DNA from: Paraburkholderia bryophila
GTDB lineage: Bacteria; Pseudomonadota; Gammaproteobacteria; Burkholderiales; Burkholderiaceae
Length of the DNA: 64,000 nt
Assembly (NCBI RefSeq): GCF_013409255.1
Contig: NZ_JACCAS010000001.1
Span: forward strand, 1,674,001-1,738,000
Reading direction: 5' to 3'
The translations under genes and the position numbers were made by a program. The notes under the pieces are model-generated. The model saw only the letters and a list, made by a program, of their open reading frames with translations, searched no databases and was not told the DNA's origin. This document shows, piece after piece, positions 54,164 to 64,000 of the stretch; position 1 is the stretch's first letter; each line of letters opens with the position of its first letter.

Positions 54164-56530
54164 ATGAGCAAGTCACGCTTCTCCGACCAGCGCGAAGCCC
54201 AACCCCGCCGCGACCCCGCCCAGTCGCGCCGTCGAGCCCTGCTCGCCATTCCGGCGCTCGGCGTGTTGGTGCTGATCCTGCTGTGGACCGTGATCTTCGC
54301 GCGTCTGTCGGTCGAGAAAGAAGCGACCAATCGCGAGGCCATGGCCTCTGCCGCGATACTCTCCGCGGCGCTGGAGCAGCACACGGTCAAGGCGATTCAC
54401 CAGGTCGACCAGATCACCCGCTTCGTCAAATACGAGTTCGAGAAAACCCCGGGGCGTTTCGATCTCGCCAGCACGGTCGAAAAAGGCGTGGTGCAGAGCG
54501 AGACGCTGGTGCAGGTGTCGTTGATCGACGAACACGGCACGTTGATCGCCAATACTGCCGAACTCAATCCAAAACACATCGATCTGTCCGACCGCGAACA
54601 CTTCAAGGTTCACGAACACGAGAACGACGACCAGTTGTATATCAGCAAGCCGGTGCTCGGCCGCGTGTCCGGCCACTGGACCTTGCAGATGACGCGGCGT
54701 CTGAATCATCCGGACGGCTCGTTTGCGGGCGTGGTGGTGGTGTCGGAAGATCCCAGCTACTTCACCAGCGACTTTTATAACAACGCAGCGATCGGCCGCG
54801 AAGGCGTGATCGCGGTGATCTCGGACAACGGCACCGTGCTCGCGCGGCGCACCGGCAGCGCCGACAGTGCCAACGGCACGTTCTCGGCGAGCGGCACCTA
54901 CCCGACCTCGGAACACGTGTCGGGCACCTACATCGATTCGATCGACAACGTCACGCGCATCGTGTCGTACCGGCATATCGACGGCTATCCGCTCGGCGTG
55001 CTGGTGGGTCTGTCGCAAGCCGAGGAATTCGCCGACTACAACCACACGCGCAACGTCTATCTGCTGATGGCGGGCTTCATCTCGCTCGCCATGCTGAGTT
55101 TCTTCGCGGTGGCCACGGGCCTGATCGGCAAACTGCTCGGCCGCGAGCGCGAGATGACGCATCTGGTCGAATACGATCTGCTCACCGGCCTGCGCAATCG
55201 CTACGCGACGCTGCAGAGCCTGCGTCATGACGTCACGCAGCCGGCCAATCTCGGCCGCCTCGCGATTCTGTTTATCGACCTCGACAACTTCAAAACCGTC
55301 AACGACACGCTCGGCCACAACGCCGGCGACATCGTGCTGCAGATGACCGCGTCGCGCCTCGCCACCGCTGTCGGTGAGAGCGGCGCGTTGAGTCGCATCG
55401 GCGGCGACGAGTTCGTCGTCGTGCTCAAGGGCGACGACGTCGAGAAACAATCGGTGGCGCTCGCCGAAGCGGCGGCGGATGTGTTCGCCAAGCCGTTCGA
55501 AGTGCGCGGCAGTTCTTTCGTGCTGCATGCGAGTATCGGCATTGCGCTGTACTCGGTCGCGAACGAGAGCGAGATCGACCTGCTGAAAAAAGCCGACCTC
55601 GCGATGTACAGCGCCAAAGATGCCGGCAAGAACTGCTACCAGTTCTATTCGCCGCAACTGTCGCATCGCGCCGATCATTTGATGAAGTGGGAACAGCAGC
55701 TGCGCGTGGCGTTGACCGAAGGTCAACTGTTTCTCGCCTACCAGCCGAAGATCGACCTGACGCGCCGCTGCATCACCGGCTTCGAGGCGCTGGTGCGCTG
55801 GAACCATCCGCAGCATGGCTTGATTCCAGCGAACGAATTCATTCCGGTTGCCGAATCGACCGGCCTGATCGTGCCGATCGGCGACTTCGTGATCGAGACC
55901 GCCTGCCGGCAACTCGCGCTGTGGCAGCAACAGGGCTACGACACGCTGTCGCTCGCGGTGAACATCTCGGCGGTGCAGTTCTGGCGCGGCGATCTGTACG
56001 AAACCATCTCGCACGCCATCGAGGAAAGCGGCATCTCCGCGCGCCGCCTCGAACTCGAAATCACCGAAACGGCGATGATGGAATATCCCGAACTCGTCTC
56101 CGAGAAGATCTTCGCGTTGAAGCGTCTCGGTGTCCGCGTCGCGCTCGACGATTTCGGCACCGGCTATTCGTCGCTGTCCTATCTGAACCGGTTCTCGGTA
56201 GATACGCTGAAGGTGGACCGCTCGTTCATCCAGGCCATTCCCGGCGACCGCAGCGTCTGCGTAATGGTCACCGCGATCGTCAACCTCGCGCGCTCGCTTG
56301 GGCTCACCGTGGTGGTCGAAGGCACCGAGACCGAAGAGCAGATCGCGTGGCTCGCCGCGCTCGGCCATATCGAGGCGCAGGGCTTCCTGTTCTCGCGGCC
56401 CGTGCCGGTCGAGGCCATCCCCGCGCTGCTGGAACGCTTCGGCGTATGCGGCATGGCTGGCCGTCGCACCACGCATGAAGCGGACAGCGCCAACATCATC
56501 TCCAGCACGAGCGCCAGCACCAATCCCTGA
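54164..56530 (+). CDS. Membrane GGDEF-EAL protein with extracytoplasmic Cache-like sensor
   Basis: A 788-residue c-di-GMP protein. Membrane helix 1 is at about 26-46 (LLAIPALGVLVLILLWTVIF). A periplasmic double-Cache-like domain fills about 50-300 (VSLIDEHGTLIANTAEL and GVIAVISDNGTVLARR). Helix 2 is at about 305-326. The GGDEF motif is intact (IGGDEFVVV, near 412), and the EAL domain has GFEALVRWNHP (near 541), DDFGTGYSS and EGTE. Both domains look active, so the balance of synthesis and breakdown is open. The start at 54164 (MSKSRFSDQ) is the best by likeness; the ribosome site is weak. Confidence 0.92.
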   Translation: MSKSRFSDQREAQPRRDPAQSRRRALLAIPALGVLVLILLWTVIFARLSVEKEATNREAMASAAILSAALEQHTVKAIHQVDQITRFVKYEFEKTPGRFDLASTVEKGVVQSETLVQVSLIDEHGTLIANTAELNPKHIDLSDREHFKVHEHENDDQLYISKPVLGRVSGHWTLQMTRRLNHPDGSFAGVVVVSEDPSYFTSDFYNNAAIGREGVIAVISDNGTVLARRTGSADSANGTFSASGTYPTSEHVSGTYIDSIDNVTRIVSYRHIDGYPLGVLVGLSQAEEFADYNHTRNVYLLMAGFISLAMLSFFAVATGLIGKLLGREREMTHLVEYDLLTGLRNRYATLQSLRHDVTQPANLGRLAILFIDLDNFKTVNDTLGHNAGDIVLQMTASRLATAVGESGALSRIGGDEFVVVLKGDDVEKQSVALAEAAADVFAKPFEVRGSSFVLHASIGIALYSVANESEIDLLKKADLAMYSAKDAGKNCYQFYSPQLSHRADHLMKWEQQLRVALTEGQLFLAYQPKIDLTRRCITGFEALVRWNHPQHGLIPANEFIPVAESTGLIVPIGDFVIETACRQLALWQQQGYDTLSLAVNISAVQFWRGDLYETISHAIEESGISARRLELEITETAMMEYPELVSEKIFALKRLGVRVALDDFGTGYSSLSYLNRFSVDTLKVDRSFIQAIPGDRSVCVMVTAIVNLARSLGLTVVVEGTETEEQIAWLAALGHIEAQGFLFSRPVPVEAIPALLERFGVCGMAGRRTTHEADSANIISSTSASTNP

Positions 56531-56684
56531 GCCTGACGGAGCGCAACGGCCTCACCACGGCCGCGCAAAACCAGCTACATTCACGCAGTACCGCATCACA
56601 GCGCGATGCCCGCCACCGGCCGCGCCACCATATAACGATGATCCCGGAGGGTGGGCGCGCCGAGTGCCGGTCGCCCGCGGCGCC

Positions 56685-57893
56685 ATGCAGACGATCACGA
56701 GCCAGGATGCCGCCCGACGAGGCGCACGAGAACCCCTATGGACGCTATTCCGGGTCGTATTCGGCCTGTCGGCGCTGTCATGGGGCGGCCTCGCGCTGAT
56801 GGCGCAACTCGAAAACCACTACGTCGAACGCGAAGGGCGGCTGTCGCGCATCGCCTTCTCCGATCTGATCGCGCTTGCGTGGATGGTGCCCGGTCCCGTG
56901 GGCTGCAATGTCGCCGTGCAAGTGGGACACGCATTGCGCGGACGCGCCGGCGCATGGATCGCGGGCGTCGCCAGCGTGCTGCCCTTCTTCACGCTGATGA
57001 CGCTGTTCGCGATCTTCTACCGCACACCGTTCGTACGCGCCGCCGCGTCGCAAACCTTGTTGAATCACTTCAGTGTCGTGCTGGCCACGTTGATCGCCGT
57101 CACCTGGTATAAGCAGGCGCGGGCGCTGCTGCGCGGCAAGCTCGAATGGCTCGCGGCGGTGCTCGGCTGCGTCGCGCTTTTCTATGCGCGCAGTCCCGCT
57201 GCTTATGTGGCGATGCTCGGTGCAGCCTTCGGCGCGGGCTGGGTGATCAGCCCGATTCGCAATACGCGGCTTGTCGTGTCGTTCGGACGCGGCGACCGGC
57301 GTCTGCTGATCGCGCTGTGCGTGCTGCTGGTGCTGTTCGCGGTGCCGTTGCCGACTCGCTATGAACTGGCGCTGCTGTGGCCGCGTCTGGCGGGCGCAGG
57401 GATGACCTTGTTCGGCGGCGGCTTCTCCGCTCTGCCGGTTTTGAAGACGCTGTTCGTCACCCCGGCGATCGGCGTATCGGACAATGATTTCACGTTGGCG
57501 TTTTCGTTGTCGCCGCTGTCGCCGGGTCCGCTGCTGAACGTGGTGCCGTTTTTCGGCTATCTGGTGGATGGCTGGCTGGGCGCGCTGATCGCCACGCTCG
57601 CGTTATTCGTGCCGTCGGGCTGCCTGGTCGTGCTGGCGCAGCGGCATCTGCATCAACTGAAGGCGAATCCGCGCTTCGAACACGGCATGCGGATGCTGCG
57701 CGCGGTGACCACCGCGTTTCTCGCAGTGGCGGTGCTGCGCATTGCCGGGCATGTGCCGTTCAAGCCGGCTTATCTGATTACCGTGCTGTTTTCCGGCATG
57801 TGCTTCGTGAAGCTGAAGGTGCCGGTCTACGTGGTGTATGGGACAGTGGCGGTGGTGTGCGGGTTGTGGCTGGCGTATGGGGCGCTGCCTTAG
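56685..57893 (+). CDS. chrA: Chromate transporter, CHR family (long type)
   Basis: A 402-residue membrane protein made of two homologous halves, the long CHR type. Half one has RVVFGLSALSWGGLALMAQLENHYV and the motif MVPGPVGCNVAVQVG. Half two has AGAGMTLFGGGFSALPVLKTLFV and LSPGPLLNVVPFFGYLVDG. The ATG at 56685 is used; a GTG at 56664 with GGAGG 13 bases upstream is an alternative. It exports chromate, or imports sulphate-like anions in some family members. It follows the GGDEF-EAL gene by 154 bases. Confidence 0.88.
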   Translation: MQTITSQDAARRGAREPLWTLFRVVFGLSALSWGGLALMAQLENHYVEREGRLSRIAFSDLIALAWMVPGPVGCNVAVQVGHALRGRAGAWIAGVASVLPFFTLMTLFAIFYRTPFVRAAASQTLLNHFSVVLATLIAVTWYKQARALLRGKLEWLAAVLGCVALFYARSPAAYVAMLGAAFGAGWVISPIRNTRLVVSFGRGDRRLLIALCVLLVLFAVPLPTRYELALLWPRLAGAGMTLFGGGFSALPVLKTLFVTPAIGVSDNDFTLAFSLSPLSPGPLLNVVPFFGYLVDGWLGALIATLALFVPSGCLVVLAQRHLHQLKANPRFEHGMRMLRAVTTAFLAVAVLRIAGHVPFKPAYLITVLFSGMCFVKLKVPVYVVYGTVAVVCGLWLAYGALP

Positions 57894-57980
57894 ACCCGCT
57901 TGTCGTGTGACTCGTAGCGCCCTGGCTGCGCGGCAGCAATGCCACGCAGCGGTCCGGCTTCAGGCTTCAGGCCTGCAACA

Positions 57981-58439
57981 TCAGAATCCGCGCGACAGCA
58001 CGGCGACACCGATCGTCACCACGCCAAGCACGATATTGATCAGCACCAGCCGCCGGATCGTACCGACCGCTTGCGCGCCGTCCGGCCATTTCTGCGCCTG
58101 CACCGCACGCCGAATGCGCGGGAACACCGCGAACCGGATATGCCCGAAGATCAGCATCATCACGATGCCGAGACCGGCCATGGCATGCAACGGCCACATA
58201 GCGTGACCGCCGCCGAATTGCATCAGCAAGAATCCGCCGGTGATCAGAATCACCAGCACCGCCGCCGCGACCCAATTGAAGAAACGGCTAAACACGGATT
58301 CCCACAAGGGCAGGCGCAATTGCGGCGATAAATCGGCAATGGCCGGGCGCAGACAGAAATGCGCGAAGATCATCCCACCCACCCACACCGCGACTGCGAG
58401 CAGATGGAGAAAGAGTGCGAGTTCGATAGCTTTGTTCAT
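57981..58439 (-). CDS. CopD-like four-helix membrane protein
   Basis: A 152-residue membrane protein with four hydrophobic helices: LALFLHLLAVAVWVGGMIFAHF, a helix around WVAAAVLVILITGGFLLM, LHAMAGLGIVMMLIFGHI and LVLINIVLGVVTIGVAVL. Histidines in HLLAVAVWVGG and HAMAG suggest haem or copper ligands as in the CopD family. AGAGGA lies eight bases before the ATG at 58439. Convergent with the chromate transporter gene. Confidence 0.82.
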   Translation of the reverse strand: MNKAIELALFLHLLAVAVWVGGMIFAHFCLRPAIADLSPQLRLPLWESVFSRFFNWVAAAVLVILITGGFLLMQFGGGHAMWPLHAMAGLGIVMMLIFGHIRFAVFPRIRRAVQAQKWPDGAQAVGTIRRLVLINIVLGVVTIGVAVLSRGF

Positions 58440-58612
58440 GTTGTTTTCCTCTCCCGACGACGCCATGCCGCTTATGACGAATAATATTTGCGGCGGCTAT
58501 TGAGCGCATTCGACCGCGCGCTGTGCGTGCAGTTCCTGACGCGTGAGGCTTTCCCCGCGGCGAGCGCCCCGCATGCTAGCAGAGGCTCGCCGTGCTCGAC
58601 CGTCAAGCTTTG

Positions 58613-60937
<2,325 letters not shown>

Positions 60938-61001
60938 CTAGATTCCGTATCCGTGTTTGGCTTGAAGTGAGTTCAGGGAGGTCGAGCGCGCTTCTACGCG
61001 C

Positions 61002-62987
61002 TCAGATGTCCGCTTCCACTTCGTTGCCCTTTTCTTCCAGCCAGCTACGGCGCGAAGCCGCTTCGCCCTTGCCCATCAGCATGGTCATGCGCGCTACCGT
61101 GGCGTCGTAGTCGAGTTCGCCGAGCGCGACCGGCGTCAGACGCCGCGTGTCGGGGTTCATCGTCGTATCCCACAACTGTTCCGCGCTCATTTCGCCGAGA
61201 CCCTTGAAGCGGCTGATCGACCACTGCGTGTCGCGTACGCCGTCTTTACGGAGTTTGTCGAGGATCGCTTCGAGTTCGCCCGCGTCGAGCGCGTACAGCT
61301 TCTGCGCCGGCTTCTTGCCGCGCGCCGGTGCGTCGACCCGGAACAACGGCGGACGCGCGACGCACACATGCCCGCGCTCGATCAGTTGCGGGAAATGCTT
61401 GAAGAACAGCGTGAGCAGCAGCACCTGAATATGCGAACCGTCGACGTCAGCGTCCGACAGAATGCAAATCTTGCCGTAGCGCAGATTCGACAGATCGATC
61501 TTGTCGTCCGGGCTATGCGGATCGACGCCGATCGCCACCGAGATATCGTGCACTTCGTTATTGGCGAACAGCCGGTCGCGTTCGGTTTCCCACGTGTTCA
61601 GCACCTTGCCGCGCAACGGCAGGATCGCCTGATATTCCTTGTCGCGGCCCATCTTCGCCGAACCGCCCGCCGAGTCGCCCTCGACGAGGAACAGTTCGTT
61701 GCGGCCGATTTCCGTCGACTCGCAATCGGTCAGCTTGCCCGGCAACACCGCCACGCCCGAGCTCTTGCGCTTCTCGACCTTCTGGCCGGCACGCGTGCGC
61801 GCCTGCGCCTGCTTGATGACGAGGTCGGCGAGTTTCTTGCCGTGCTCGACGTGCTGATTCAGCCACAACTCCAGCGCCGGCCGCGTGAACGACGACACCA
61901 GCTTGACCGCGTCGCGGCTATTCAACCGTTCCTTGATCTGCCCTTGGAATTGCGGGTCGAGCACCTTGGCCGACAGCACGAACGAGACGCGCGCGAATAC
62001 GTCTTCGGCGAGCAGCTTCACGCCCTTCGGCTGCAGATTGTGCATTTCGACGAAGCTCTTCACCGCCTGGAACAGACCGTCGCGCAAACCGGATTCGTGC
62101 GTGCCGCCCGCGGGCGTCGGAATCAGGTTCACGTACGACTCGCGCATCAGCGTGCCTTCTTCGCTCCACGCGACGACCCACGACGCGCCCTCGCCTTCCG
62201 CGAAGGTCTCTTCGCTCGTGCGCGAGTTGTCGACGAAACGCTCGCCCTCGAACAGCGGGATCAGCAGATCGCTGCCGTTCATGCCTTCGAGCAGATAGCC
62301 GCGCAGACCGTCTTCGTATTTCCAGGTTTGCTGTTCGCCGGTTTTCTCGTTGATCAGCGTGACTTCGACGCCCGGCAGCAGCACCGCTTTCGAGCGCAAC
62401 AGACGTTGCAGTTCGCCGAGCGGCAGGTTCGGTGAGTCGAAGTATTTCGGATTGGCCCACGCGGTGACGCGCGTGCCGGACTTCTTGTCGCCCTTCACGG
62501 CGGAACGCACTTCGAGCTCTTTGGCGACGTCGCCATTGGCGAAGCTCAGATCGGCGACCTTGCCGTCGCGCCACACGGTGACGTCGAGGCGGTTGGACAG
62601 CGCATTGGTGACCGACACGCCGACGCCGTGCAGGCCGCCCGAGAACGTGTACGCGCCGCCGGCGGCTTTGTCGAACTTGCCGCCCGCGTGCAGGCGCGTG
62701 AAGACGATTTCGACGACCGGCACGCCTTCTTCCGGATGCAGGCCGAATGGAATGCCACGGCCGTCGTCTTCCACCGAGACCGAGTGGTCCGCGTGCAGCG
62801 TGACGGTGATTTGCCGGCCGTGGCCGCCGAGGGCCTCGTCCGACGCGTTGTCGATGACTTCCTGAATGATGTGCAGCGGATTTTCGGTGCGGGTGTACAT
62901 CCCGGGCCGTTGCTTGACCGGCTCGAGGCCCTTCAACACCTTGATCGACGCTTCGCTATACGCGGCGTTTGGCTTTTTCGTAGACAT
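61002..62987 (-). CDS. parE: DNA topoisomerase IV subunit B
   Basis: ATPase subunit of topoisomerase IV, 661 residues. The GHKL ATPase domain has DNASDEALGGHG and GGLHGVGVSVTNALS. The TOPRIM domain has VEGDSAGGSAKMGRD, with ILSDADVDGSHIQVLLLTLF later and IMLGKGEA-like end (MLMGKGEAASRRSWLEEKG). It is shorter than GyrB (about 800) as expected for ParE. parC follows. Confidence 0.97.
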   Translation of the reverse strand: MSTKKPNAAYSEASIKVLKGLEPVKQRPGMYTRTENPLHIIQEVIDNASDEALGGHGRQITVTLHADHSVSVEDDGRGIPFGLHPEEGVPVVEIVFTRLHAGGKFDKAAGGAYTFSGGLHGVGVSVTNALSNRLDVTVWRDGKVADLSFANGDVAKELEVRSAVKGDKKSGTRVTAWANPKYFDSPNLPLGELQRLLRSKAVLLPGVEVTLINEKTGEQQTWKYEDGLRGYLLEGMNGSDLLIPLFEGERFVDNSRTSEETFAEGEGASWVVAWSEEGTLMRESYVNLIPTPAGGTHESGLRDGLFQAVKSFVEMHNLQPKGVKLLAEDVFARVSFVLSAKVLDPQFQGQIKERLNSRDAVKLVSSFTRPALELWLNQHVEHGKKLADLVIKQAQARTRAGQKVEKRKSSGVAVLPGKLTDCESTEIGRNELFLVEGDSAGGSAKMGRDKEYQAILPLRGKVLNTWETERDRLFANNEVHDISVAIGVDPHSPDDKIDLSNLRYGKICILSDADVDGSHIQVLLLTLFFKHFPQLIERGHVCVARPPLFRVDAPARGKKPAQKLYALDAGELEAILDKLRKDGVRDTQWSISRFKGLGEMSAEQLWDTTMNPDTRRLTPVALGELDYDATVARMTMLMGKGEAASRRSWLEEKGNEVEADI

Positions 62988-63303
62988 GGTTGACTCGGGT
63001 GCGGCGGTTCATCGTTGCCCACAGTTCCTGTGGACAGGTCCGTGGACAATGCGTTGACTTTTCAAAAAAAGCGAAACGAAACAACGGGGTTAGGTATCGT
63101 GCCCGCCGTGCGGGCATGCCTATTCGCGAGGTATTTTACTGATTTCGAATCAGGCGGCAATTCACGACATGCCGGATTGGCCATCTGGACAAGGGGCGGT
63201 GTGGACGAAGACCCCGCCTTGATCTCGACGAGCGACGGCCAGCGGGCGCGCCGCGAAGCACAGCGCGCTGTCGCGCTGCGCTCACGGCCGCCGCTTGCGC
63301 GCA
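62988..63303. other. Intergenic region upstream of parE
   Basis: No gene found. It holds the parE promoter region (an A/T run at 63061-63080) and an inverted repeat CCACAG-TTC-CTGTGG at 63019-63033, in the presumed parE leader. No clear promoter can be named. Confidence 0.5.
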
Positions 63304-64000
63304 TCACTTGCGGCGGTTTTCCAGTTCGTCCCAGCGTTCCAGCGCGACCAGCAGTTCTTCGTCGATCGCGGCATAGCGTTCAGTCAGGCGCGTGCCTTCC
63401 TGCGGGTCTTTGGCGAACACGGAGCCGTCTTCCAGTTGTGCGCCGATGGTCTTCTGCTCGGCTTCCAGCGCAGCGATCTTCGGCGGCAGCGCCTCCAGTT
63501 CGCGCTGTTCCTTGAAGGACAGCTTGGCCGCGCGCGGCGTTTTGAGGGCCGCCGCGTTGTCTTTGGCCGCTGCCGTGCCTTTACCTGCTTCCTTACCGGT
63601 TTCCTTCTGCGCGTCCTGCGCCATTTGCTGCGAGCGGTCGCGCTGAATCTGCCAGTCGGTAAAGCCGCCGACGTATTCGCGCCACTTGCCGCCGCCTTCC
63701 GCCGCGATCACCGAGGTCGCGACGTTATCCAGGAACGCGCGATCGTGGCTGACCAGCAGCACCGTGCCGTCGTATTCGGTGAGCAGTTCTTCGAGCAGTT
63801 CGAGCGTGGGAATGTCGAGGTCGTTGGTCGGTTCGTCGAGCACCAGCACGTTGGCCGGCCGCGCGAACAGACGCGCCAGCAGCAGACGGTTACGCTCGCC
63901 GCCCGACAGCGACTTGACCGGCGAACGCGCGCGTTCCGGCGCGAACAGGAAGTCGCCGAGATAGCTCATGACGTGCTTCTTCTGGCCGTTGACTTCGACC
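63304..64000 (-). CDS. uup: ABC-F ATPase, Uup-like (partial, N-terminus off right edge)
   Basis: C-terminal 231 residues of a duplicated ABC ATPase of the ABC-F group. It shows the signature SLSGGERNRLLLARLF, Walker B VLVLDEPTNDLD and VLLVSHDRAFLDNVATSVI. A Lys/Ala-rich linker then leads to a coiled-coil C-terminal domain (LSFKEQRELEALPPKIAALEAEQ), typical of Uup, which acts on ribosomes or branched DNA. The frame stays open to the right edge. Confidence 0.9.
   Translation of the reverse strand, partial: VEVNGQKKHVMSYLGDFLFAPERARSPVKSLSGGERNRLLLARLFARPANVLVLDEPTNDLDIPTLELLEELLTEYDGTVLLVSHDRAFLDNVATSVIAAEGGGKWREYVGGFTDWQIQRDRSQQMAQDAQKETGKEAGKGTAAAKDNAAALKTPRAAKLSFKEQRELEALPPKIAALEAEQKTIGAQLEDGSVFAKDPQEGTRLTERYAAIDEELLVALERWDELENRRK

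Noticed and set aside
53691..54167. Short plus-strand frame between phzF and the GGDEF-EAL gene
   Set aside because: Composition and lack of a ribosome site do not support it, and the region carries operator-like repeats instead.
63133..63160. TTTCGAATC-like T-loop suggesting a tRNA near 63140 (also near 48188 and 23505)
   Set aside because: No acceptor stem, anticodon arm or CCA end can be formed around these; they are chance matches.

Overview
The window is a high-GC, gene-dense chromosomal segment of a betaproteobacterium. Gene content points to Burkholderiaceae, most likely Paraburkholderia or Burkholderia: a DUF6726-type lipoprotein, an intracellular PHB depolymerase, an orphan RsxB beside nth, an MctP/DUF3311 pair, the ubiC-htpG neighbourhood, and a long-linker FtsK. 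The assignment rests on gene content and protein likeness only; no database search was run. Most of the window is core genome. I see no CRISPR array, prophage, insertion sequence, tRNA or rRNA.

Left part (1-17250): msbA (cut by the left edge) diverges from a WaaE-like glycosyltransferase. Then come dnaE, trhO-gluQ (tRNA modification), the DEAD-box helicase rhlE with a structured leader, an acetolactate-synthase-like/aldehyde dehydrogenase pair, three small envelope proteins (an MliC-type lysozyme inhibitor, a DUF6726-type lipoprotein, a META-domain lipoprotein) and purT.

Middle part (17380-45552): an FtsK/SpoIIIE translocase with a very long repeat-rich linker; a beta-propeller lactonase; small membrane and hypothetical proteins; a GH15 glycoside hydrolase; phaZ under a promoter that carries palindromes; a TetR regulator; rsxB-nth; a DUF1841 protein; two single-haem cytochromes c; a MoxR ATPase/VWA pair; a BenE transporter; transaldolase; a PhnB-like protein; a FUSC exporter; a DUF3311-MctP carboxylate transporter; a spermidine-synthase-like protein; an orphan ParA-like ATPase; a lower-GC flavin-oxidase-like gene; and a TPR glycosyltransferase, ubiC and DNA glycosylase run.

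Right part (45824-64000): a small internally duplicated protein with a TTG start; htpG; a MocR regulator diverging from a VOC protein; an aminotransferase, a RidA protein and a PhzF protein; a membrane GGDEF-EAL protein preceded by two related inverted repeats; a chromate transporter; a CopD-like protein; parE-parC; and an Uup-type ABC-F ATPase cut by the right edge.

No single locus looks like a complete new defence or metabolic system. The strongest unexplained signals are regulatory or structural: the paired inverted repeats before the c-di-GMP gene, the palindrome over the phaZ promoter, the overlapping hairpins in the rhlE leader, the FtsK linker, and the two-repeat small protein at 45824.
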